A stretch of 9,419 nucleotides of DNA, from positions 1 through 9,419 of the forward strand of contig JBMSMG010000063.1 of the NCBI GenBank assembly GCA_049421025.1. The letters run 5' to 3'. This stretch comes from RGUW01 sp049421025 (GTDB lineage Bacteria > Cyanobacteriota > Cyanobacteriia > PCC-6307 > Cyanobiaceae). A program made the translations under genes and the position numbers. Shown here piece by piece: positions 1 to 5,102 of the stretch; position 1 is the stretch's first letter, and every line of letters begins with the position of its first letter. The notes beneath the pieces were generated by a model, which saw only the letters and a program-made list of their open reading frames with translations, was not told the DNA's origin and searched no databases.

Positions 1-538
1 CCTGGGCTGGAGCACCGAGAGCTATCTGCAGAGCGAGCATCCGCTGCAGCAGGAGGTGCTCAAGCGCGTGGCCGAGCTGCTGGCCCTGCCGGCTGCTGAG
101 CTGCTGGTGGCGCGCGATGACTGCGGCGCCCCCACGCTGCAGTTGCAGCTGGCCCAGATGGCCCTGCTCTATGCCCACCTGGGCGGCGGCGAGCAACCCG
201 ATCTGGAGCGGTTGATGCGGGCGATGCTGACGTTCCCTGAGCTGGTGGCCGGCGAGGGGCGTTTTGACACCGAGTTGATGCGGCTGGGCCATGGGCAGGT
301 GCTCAGCAAAGGCGGTGCCGAAGGCATTCAGTGCCTGAGCCGGGTGGGCGATGGGCTTGGGGTGGCGATCAAGGTCGAAGACGGCTCAGCCCGCGCCAAA
401 CACGCGGTGGCTCTGCAGCTGCTTGAGCAGCTCGACTGGCTGACGCCAGCCACCCTCGATGAGCTGCGGCAGCGCTTTTTGCAGCCGGCGCCGCACTTGA
501 GGCTCGACGTGCTCGGCGAACTGCGCAGCACTGCCTGA
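1..538 (+). CDS. Asparaginase II family protein, C-terminal part (5' end outside window)
   Basis: An open frame enters from the left edge (first full codon at base 2) and ends at TGA 536-538, leaving 178 residues. The family is the Pfam06089 type of asparaginase (the Rhizobium etli kind), which is unrelated to E. coli AnsA/AnsB. It would hydrolyse L-asparagine to aspartate and ammonia in the cytosol. Family-like blocks visible are DDCGAPTLQLQL (about residues 40-51 of the fragment), VAGEGRFDTELM (83-94), SKGGAEGIQCLS (102-113) and IKVEDGSARAKH (near 123-134). Full-length members run to roughly 320-340 residues, so nearly half is missing to the left. A GTG at 56 is internal to this frame and is not a start, because homologous-looking sequence continues upstream of it. 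The tRNA gene begins only 16 nt after the stop, so the two may share a transcript. Substrate specificity is inferred from the family alone. Confidence 0.88.
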   Translation, partial: LGWSTESYLQSEHPLQQEVLKRVAELLALPAAELLVARDDCGAPTLQLQLAQMALLYAHLGGGEQPDLERLMRAMLTFPELVAGEGRFDTELMRLGHGQVLSKGGAEGIQCLSRVGDGLGVAIKVEDGSARAKHAVALQLLEQLDWLTPATLDELRQRFLQPAPHLRLDVLGELRSTA

Positions 539-554
539 TACACTCAAAAAACGC

Positions 555-631
<77 letters not shown>

Positions 632-640
632 ACGTCTTGC

Positions 641-670
641 AAACCCCGGCAGTGTCCCTGTCGGGGTTTT
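641..670 (+). terminator. Intrinsic terminator after initiator tRNA
   Basis: AACCCCGGCA (642-651) pairs with TGTCGGGGTT (659-668) through ten pairs including one G-T wobble. The loop is GTGTCCC, and the flanking A641 and T669 can add a pair. A T-tract (667-670) follows, giving a classical GC-rich stem with U tail on the + strand. It would end the tRNA transcript, or an asparaginase-tRNA transcript, before the oxidoreductase gene. Confidence 0.85.
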
Positions 671-703
671 CTGTTGGCGCTGCCCACTGTTGACTGACGC
701 GCC

Positions 704-2350
704 TTGACCCGTTCAGGCCCTGCCGCAAGTTTGCATGCCGACGCCATCGTCGTCGGCTCTGGTGCCACCGGCGGAGTCGCCGCCATGGTGCTGGCCGAGG
801 CGGGACTGCAGGTGCTGGTGCTTGAGGCGGGACCTGCGCTCGAGCCGCGCCGCGCCTTTGGATCTGAGCCGCTCAATAGCGCCCGGCGGCTGGCCAATTT
901 GATCAGCGGCAAACAGCGCCTGCAGCGCCATCACCCGGGTTTCTGGAAGCACAACCCGGAGCTGTTCGTCGATGAATGGCGCAACCCCTACAGCACCCCG
1001 GCTGATGCACCTTTTTTGTGGAGCCGGGGCCGCCAGGTGGGGGGCAAAAGTCTCACCTGGGGCGGCATCACCCTGCGGCTGTCGGATTACGAGTTCAAGG
1101 CGGGCGAGCTGGACGGCAGCGGCCTTAGCTGGCCGATCGCCCATGCCGATCTGGCGCCCTATTACGAGCGACTTGAGCGGCTGTTGGCGGTGCATGGTCA
1201 GGCTGACGGCCTGAGCCAGCTGCCCGATGGCGTGTATCAACCGCCGTTGCCGTTCACCCCGGCCGAGGGGCATCTGCAGCAGGCGATTGCTGCTGAGCTG
1301 GGGTTGCCGTTGATTCATTCGCGCGGCTTTGCCCTGCCCAGCGGCGAGGGCTGGCCGCGCCACAGCAGCCCAGGCAGCACCCTGGCCCGGGCGCTGGCCA
1401 CGGGCCGCACCCAGTTGCGCGCCGGGGCAGTGGCCAGCCATGTGCTGATCGAGCAGGGCCAAGCCCGCGGTGTCGCGTGGATCGATGCTGAAACAGGCGA
1501 GCTGCAGCACAGCCGCGCCCAGCTGGTGGTGCTGTGCGCTTCGACCATTGAGAGCGTGCGGCTCTTGCTGCATTCAAGCGAGACCTACCGCGCAGGCGGG
1601 CTGCTCGATCGCTCGGGCACGCTGGGGCGCTACCTGATGGATCACATCTCGAGCAGTCGCTTCTTTGCGTTGCCAGGCGTGGAGTCTCCTGTGGAGCCCG
1701 CTGAGCTCTCGGGCGCCGGCAGCTGTTTCATTCCCAACACGCTCAACCTTGATGCTGCAAGCCGGCAGGCGTTCAGTGGTGGCTACGGCCTCTGGTGCGC
1801 GCTGCAGCGCTTTGATCCACCCAAGCTGCTCAAACGGCGCCCTGCTGAGGCGGTGGGCTTTTTGATCGGCCATGGCGAGGTGCTGCCTGAGGCCTCCAAT
1901 CAGGTGAGTCTCAGCAGCAGTCAGCGCGATGCCTGGGGCCTGCCTGCGGCCCACATCAGCTGCCGCTGGGGAGCCAACGAGCACGCCATGGTCGAGCACA
2001 TGCAAGCGCGCATGCAGCAGGTGGTTGCGGCAGCGGGGGGCACCATTGCACCGCTGCATGAGCTGTTTGTGATGCCGCTGGTCGAGCCATTGGTCAAAGG
2101 CAGCCTTGCCTTGAGCTCTGGGGCGCCACCGCCGGGTTACTACATCCATGAGCTGGGGGGTGCGCGCATGGCGGCCGATCCACAGCAGGGGGTGGTGGAT
2201 CCGTGGAACCGCTGCTGGGGCGCGCCCAACCTGCTGGTCACAGATGGCGCCTGCTGGCCCCGCGCCGGTTGGCAGAGCCCCACGCTCACCGAGATGGCGA
2301 TCACCTGGAGGGCTTGTGAGGCGGCGGCTCAGGCCATTGTCAGGAGCTGA
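704..2350 (+). CDS. GMC-family FAD-dependent oxidoreductase
   Basis: This 548-residue protein belongs to the glucose-methanol-choline family (choline dehydrogenase-like flavoproteins), which oxidise alcohols or sugars using FAD. The Rossmann dinucleotide loop is near the N terminus (VVGSGATGG, about residues 16-24), with LVLEAG after the second strand. A GRQVGGKSLTWGG block around residues 108-120 matches the family's second FAD-contact region. The C-terminal domain carries YYIHELGGARM with the expected catalytic His482, then NLLVTDG and WQSPTLT. In many relatives the second catalytic position is Asn or His within NPxxT; here the equivalent residue appears to be Ser525. The start is TTG at 704: a stop lies in frame at 695, and the first in-frame ATG (785) would delete the FAD loop. 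There is no clear Shine-Dalgarno and no signal peptide, so it is probably cytosolic. The substrate cannot be told from the sequence. Confidence 0.9.
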   Translation: MTRSGPAASLHADAIVVGSGATGGVAAMVLAEAGLQVLVLEAGPALEPRRAFGSEPLNSARRLANLISGKQRLQRHHPGFWKHNPELFVDEWRNPYSTPADAPFLWSRGRQVGGKSLTWGGITLRLSDYEFKAGELDGSGLSWPIAHADLAPYYERLERLLAVHGQADGLSQLPDGVYQPPLPFTPAEGHLQQAIAAELGLPLIHSRGFALPSGEGWPRHSSPGSTLARALATGRTQLRAGAVASHVLIEQGQARGVAWIDAETGELQHSRAQLVVLCASTIESVRLLLHSSETYRAGGLLDRSGTLGRYLMDHISSSRFFALPGVESPVEPAELSGAGSCFIPNTLNLDAASRQAFSGGYGLWCALQRFDPPKLLKRRPAEAVGFLIGHGEVLPEASNQVSLSSSQRDAWGLPAAHISCRWGANEHAMVEHMQARMQQVVAAAGGTIAPLHELFVMPLVEPLVKGSLALSSGAPPPGYYIHELGGARMAADPQQGVVDPWNRCWGAPNLLVTDGACWPRAGWQSPTLTEMAITWRACEAAAQAIVRS

Positions 2351-2450
2351 TCACAGGCCCCAGCGCTGGTGTCAATCGGCACAGTTCAGCAGGTGAGCTC
2401 TGCGCACAATTTGCGAGCGACCTTTACGGGTCGGGCAAGGGAGAACAAGG

Positions 2451-2477
2451 GGCGGGGGGTGGCACCTCCGCCTTTTT
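2451..2477 (+). terminator. Intrinsic terminator of the GMC oxidoreductase gene
   Basis: GGCGGGGG (2451-2458) pairs with CCTCCGCC (2465-2472) over eight pairs, one of them G-T, around a six-base loop. TTTTT follows at 2473-2477 on the + strand, about 100 nt after the oxidoreductase stop. The last T is also the first base of the reverse-complement stop codon of the convergent DUF2811 gene. Read on the minus strand, the stem is followed by a poorer tail (CCTTGTTCT), so it should work mainly for + transcripts. Bases 2351-2450 hold no gene that I can see. Confidence 0.75.
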
Positions 2478-2794
2478 CATGGCCGCTGAAACAGCCCGTC
2501 GAGATAGTGCTGGGTCACCAGCCGGTCGTTGCTGCCGTTCTGGAACAGAAAGCTCGCCAGTGCCGAGCTGATCAGCTGCATCTGATCCATCTGCGGATGG
2601 CGCGCCAGGAAGTCGCGCATGCCATCGAGCAGGACTTCGGGCACTTCAGCTTCAAGGCTGATCGTTTCTTCTGCGGCCTCAATCTCACTGAGGTCTGCGG
2701 AGCTGGTGCTTTGGCTGCAGGCCGGCGTTGCAGTGCTGGTTCGGGCGGCTGGTTGATCGATGCAGCGCTGCAAATGAAAACGCTCTGGCCCCAT
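2477..2794 (-). CDS. DUF2811 domain protein
   Basis: This is a 105-residue protein of unknown function. Residues about 44-103 match my recollection of DUF2811, a short domain found in cyanobacteria: TISLEAEVPEVLLDGMRDFL, then a HPxxDQ-like turn (HPQMDQ, 67-72), LISSALASFLFQNG (74-87) and VTQHYLDGLF (93-102). The first 40 residues are Ser/Thr/Ala-rich and look disordered. There is no membrane segment or signal peptide. The start is ATG at 2794-2792, with no Shine-Dalgarno visible before it. The gene converges on the GMC oxidoreductase and is separated from the upstream chelatase gene by about 400 bp, so it probably has its own promoter. A member of the family is likely; the role is not known to me. 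Confidence 0.85.
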   Translation of the reverse strand: MGPERFHLQRCIDQPAARTSTATPACSQSTSSADLSEIEAAEETISLEAEVPEVLLDGMRDFLARHPQMDQMQLISSALASFLFQNGSNDRLVTQHYLDGLFQRP

Positions 2795-2825
2795 GACGAC
2801 GATTGCTGCTCAAACGCACCAGAGC

Positions 2826-2855
2826 AGTAGGCCACGCGGGACCGGTGCTCGTCAA
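2826..2855 (-). promoter_or_regulatory. Possible promoter of the DUF2811 gene
   Basis: On the minus strand TTGACG (2855-2850) is followed after 18 nt by CCTACT (2831-2826), a weak match to a -10 box, and the ATG lies about 31 nt further on. TTGAC also recurs upstream on the same strand at 2975-2970 (TTGACA) and 2957-2952 (TTGACC), but without good -10 boxes. The call rests on spacing and the -35 match only. Confidence 0.22.
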
Positions 2856-3067
2856 AGCGCGTTACCCAGAGCAAAACCACATCGCGTCAGCGTGAGACAG
2901 CCTGGTGTCGCTGGCGTCTTGTCGACGTGTGCTGGCGCACAACACGCCATTGGTCAAGCCCGCGGCGGCTGTCAAGCGCGTTTGAACAGTTTCTGCGATT
3001 CCACAGTCAGACCGCAGCAGCGCCCCCTGGGGCCGTTGTCTGCGGAAAAACCGGCCTCTGGCTGTGG

Positions 3068-3111
3068 AAAAGCCCGCTGATGTGGGGAATGCCCCAATCG
3101 ATCAGCAGGGC
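3068..3111 (-). terminator. Terminator-like folded structure after cbiX
   Basis: Read on the minus strand, GCCC-T-GCTGAT (3111-3101) pairs with ATCAGCGGGC (3081-3072) in ten pairs with one bulged T. The stem encloses an inner hairpin, TGGGG/CCCCA with loop CATT (3096-3083), and is followed directly by TTTT (3071-3068). This fits an intrinsic terminator 86 nt after the cbiX stop. The same GCTGAT (3106-3101) can instead pair with ATCAGC at 3115-3110 in a tight hairpin, so two folds compete. The T-tract is short, which limits confidence. Confidence 0.5.
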
Positions 3112-3196
3112 TGATGGCCGTGAATCCCTTGAGACTTGCCCCGCTCTGAGACGCGCAAGCCAGCTCGCTTCCCCTAGAAAACTTCAGCTTTGGCTG

Positions 3197-4339
3197 TTAG
3201 CTCTCTTCATGGGAGCGCTTGTTCTTCAGCGTTGCTGGCCCCAGTGGATGGTCGGCATGGGGGTAGGGGGTGTGGTGGTGCCCGTGGTCATGGCCCTGGT
3301 GGTCATGGTCTTGGTGTTCGTGACCATGGTCATGACCATGGTCCGTTGCATGAGCGTGAGCGCTGTGGCTCCCTAGGGGGATCGGGATGCCATCGGGCTG
3401 GCAGGCGCCGGTGCATTCGTTCTCACAGAGGTCACAGCTCTCGCAGAGGCCTTCAACGTGGTGGTGGTGGCTGTGCTGGGGGGCGCCCACCTCGGTTTCA
3501 AAGCCCAGCACCTGGGCGCGGTATTTGCAGAGCGAGCAGTTCATGGCGGTCTCGCCGGCCACCACCTCGTGCACCCGCTCAACAAAGGTGTCGATCACCA
3601 GCTCGTGCTCGCCCAGGTAGGGCGCCTGCACGACGTCGACTTCTGGATGATCGGCGGCCACCAGCTCGCTATGGGAGCGAATACGGCTCACCAGCACCCC
3701 CGAGAACAGGAAATAGGGGAAGACGATGATGCGCCTGAAGCCCAGCTTCACCACATGGCGCAGCCCCGGCTCCACCAGCGGGAAGGTGACGCCTGAATAC
3801 AGCGTCTCGCCCCAGCCGAAGCCAAAGCCCTCAACCAGCATGCGGGTGACCTTGGCCACGTTGGAGTTGGCATCGGGGTCGGACGATCCGCGCCCCACCA
3901 CCACCAGCAGGGTCTCGTGCAGTGGGACCTGCTCGCGGGCATTGGCCGCATCGAGCGCCTGGCGCACGCGCGCGCCGGCAGCCTGGATCATCTTGAGGTC
4001 GACGCCAAGCTCGCGGCCGTAGTCGATGCGCAGGCCGGTCTCGGCGGCGTAGGTGTTGAGCACCGAGGGGATGTCGTTTTTGGCGTGGCCCGCGGCAAAC
4101 AACATCGCCGGCACGGCCAGCACGTGCTGCACCCCCTGCTCGCGCAGCCGCTCAAGCCCATCGCGCAGGATCGGCCGTGCAAACTCCAGATAGCCATACT
4201 CAACCGGCACCGGCGCCAGCTTTTGCCGCACCTGCTGCGCCAGGGCCGCAAATTCGCCCACAGCCAGCCGATTGCGGCTGCCATGGCCGCAGATCATGAC
4301 GCCAATAGGGCCGTTGGATGAACTGAGTTCGCGTGACAC
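3197..4339 (-). CDS. cbiX: Long CbiX-type sirohydrochlorin chelatase with Cys-rich segment and His-rich tail
   Basis: This 380-residue protein would insert Co2+ (or Fe2+) into sirohydrochlorin, on the route to cobalamin or siroheme. The N-terminal half (about 11-130) holds the two family histidines: His19 in GHGSR and His85 in AAGHAKNDIP. The second half (about 140-262) repeats the fold but has GRGSS (146-153 region) and FSGVLVSRI where those would be, so it is probably structural. Next comes MNCSLCKYR (Met266, Cys268, Cys271), the MxCxxC motif tied to an Fe-S centre in long CbiX proteins, then SHHHHVEG, and a second cluster of Cys299, 302, 305, 309 and 313. The tail (325-364) has 17 His mixed with Asp and Gly, which suggests metal binding. 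The start is GTG at 4339; starting at Met15 would shorten the first beta strand. There is no signal peptide. The gene diverges from the ParBc_2 gene. Cobalt versus iron cannot be decided from sequence. Confidence 0.88.
   Translation of the reverse strand: MSRELSSSNGPIGVMICGHGSRNRLAVGEFAALAQQVRQKLAPVPVEYGYLEFARPILRDGLERLREQGVQHVLAVPAMLFAAGHAKNDIPSVLNTYAAETGLRIDYGRELGVDLKMIQAAGARVRQALDAANAREQVPLHETLLVVVGRGSSDPDANSNVAKVTRMLVEGFGFGWGETLYSGVTFPLVEPGLRHVVKLGFRRIIVFPYFLFSGVLVSRIRSHSELVAADHPEVDVVQAPYLGEHELVIDTFVERVHEVVAGETAMNCSLCKYRAQVLGFETEVGAPQHSHHHHVEGLCESCDLCENECTGACQPDGIPIPLGSHSAHAHATDHGHDHGHEHQDHDHQGHDHGHHHTPYPHADHPLGPATLKNKRSHEES
3322..3343. repeat. Perfect 22-bp palindrome inside the His-rich tail of cbiX
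   Basis: The half-site GACCATGGTCA (3322-3332) is followed immediately by its exact reverse complement TGACCATGGTC (3333-3343). It lies within codons 333-340 of cbiX (Asp-His-Gly-His-Asp-His-Gly, then the first base of His340) and arises from alternating GAC, CAT and GGT codons. It could cause slippage or hairpin formation and helps explain how such tails change length. I see no reason to call it a protein-binding site. Confidence 0.8.
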
Positions 4340-4344
4340 ACAGA

Positions 4345-4360
4345 CAAGGCGCGTGCCTTG
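4345..4360. promoter_or_regulatory. Small inverted repeat just upstream of cbiX
   Basis: CAAGGC (4345-4350) and GCCTTG (4355-4360) form a perfect 6-bp stem with loop GCGT. It ends five bases before the cbiX GTG on the minus strand, where it would occupy the ribosome-binding region of that mRNA. The divergent gap between the chelatase and ParBc_2 genes is 95 bp (4340-4434), and I see no convincing -10/-35 pair in it for either direction. It may be an operator or a chance repeat. Confidence 0.3.
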
Positions 4361-4434
4361 ACCCTATGTCCTGCCTGAAATTGGGCGAGGATTGGGCAAC
4401 CTGCGCGATCCATCGGCGGATCGCCCCTGCCTCC

Positions 4435-5097
4435 ATGGCTCTGCGCTTGCCCCCTTACCAGCCTCTGCCGCCGCCTGGGCCGGATCAGGAGCTGATTGAG
4501 CTGCAGATCCTGAGCCTGCAGCCCACCCAGCTGTGTGTTGGGCTGGCTGAAGTGGCAAGCCGTATTGCCGATTTTGAAGCCGATAGCCTCAAGCAACGGC
4601 GCGACTATCTGGGAACCAAGCCCGTTCCGCTGGTGCGCAGCCGCAGTGGCGCGGTGTGGATGGTGGACCGCCATCACCGCTTGCGGGCTTTGGCGCAGAT
4701 CGATCCCAGCGCTACCGCCTTTGGCTATGTGGCTCTGGAGGTTGACAGCGATGAGCGCACTGTGGTGCTGCAGGAGCTGCACCAGCGCGGTTGGCTGTAC
4801 CTCTATGACGGTCGCGGTCTGGGGCCGCTGAGCCCTGCGGTGTTGCCGGCCAATCTGCTGGGTCTGCAGGATGACCCGTATCGCAGCCTGGTCTGGAAGC
4901 TCAAGAAAGAGAAGGTGATCGAGGCGGCGCCGTTGATCCCCTTCCATGAGTTCCGCTGGGGGGCCTGGCTGCGCAGCCGCAACCTGCCGCCGTTCACCTC
5001 AACGCGGCTCGAGCCCGCGCTGCCGGCCGCCCGAGCGCTGGCCCGCTCGAGTGCTGCAGCCCACCTGGCGGGTTGGAAGGGCGCCGGCAGCGGCTGA
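4435..5097 (+). CDS. ParBc_2 (ParB/sulfiredoxin-like) domain protein
   Basis: This 220-residue protein resembles the 'putative ParB-like nuclease' family (Pfam ParBc_2). Visible markers are ILSLQPTQLCVGLAEVA (about 25-41), matching the family's LxPTQxxVGxxEV signature, and VDRHHRLR (77-84), matching its DGHH motif with Arg in place of Gly. The rest (about 100-220) includes a Trp/Lys-rich stretch, SLVWKLKKEK (151-160), HEFRWGAWLR, and an Ala-rich end. No helix-turn-helix or CTP-binding ParB arrangement is apparent, so chromosome partitioning should not be assumed; biochemical roles in this family are poorly known. The ATG at 4435 is preferred over the GTG at 4333, which would overlap the divergent cbiX start and add an unconvincing leader. 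The stop lies 5 nt before the antiporter ATG, indicating co-transcription. Confidence 0.82.
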   Translation: MALRLPPYQPLPPPGPDQELIELQILSLQPTQLCVGLAEVASRIADFEADSLKQRRDYLGTKPVPLVRSRSGAVWMVDRHHRLRALAQIDPSATAFGYVALEVDSDERTVVLQELHQRGWLYLYDGRGLGPLSPAVLPANLLGLQDDPYRSLVWKLKKEKVIEAAPLIPFHEFRWGAWLRSRNLPPFTSTRLEPALPAARALARSSAAAHLAGWKGAGSG

Positions 5098-5102
5098 TCA
5101 CC

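Larger units (their letters stand above)
2795..3196. other. Gene-free stretch with DnaA-box-like 9-mers
   Basis: No convincing gene lies in these 402 bases; the open frames that cross it have no recognisable domain. The exact 9-mer TTTTCCACA, the cyanobacterial DnaA-box consensus, is present on the minus strand at 3071-3063. Near matches occur at 3049-3041 (TTTTCCGCA, minus), 3089-3081 (TTCCCCACA, minus) and 2997-3005 (GATTCCACA, plus). The exact copy overlaps the T-tract of a terminator-like structure, so it may be coincidental. No dnaA or dnaN is nearby. The stretch also contains two perfect small hairpins (3083-3096 and 3101-3115). Confidence 0.35.

Noticed and set aside
713..1573. Long minus-strand frame of 286 codons inside the oxidoreductase gene
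   Set aside because: Antisense frame expected from high-GC codon use; the plus-strand protein has clear family motifs.
3185..3196. CAGC/GCTG hairpin just after the cbiX stop as a terminator
   Set aside because: Four-pair stem with only a loose T-rich tail; the structure at 3068-3111 is much stronger.
2927..3376. Plus-strand open frame of 149 codons with a Val/Met-rich hydrophobic end
   Set aside because: Its hydrophobic part is the antisense of the CAT/CAC histidine codons of the cbiX tail (GTG/ATG), and the rest has no recognisable domain.
3190..3729. Plus-strand frame rich in Gly/His opposite cbiX
   Set aside because: It is a shadow of the chelatase; its Asp-His-Gly stretch comes from the self-complementary palindrome.
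4333..4434. GTG start giving a 34-residue extension of the ParBc_2 protein
   Set aside because: It would overlap the divergent cbiX start, and the extra residues look non-coding; the ATG at 4435 suffices.
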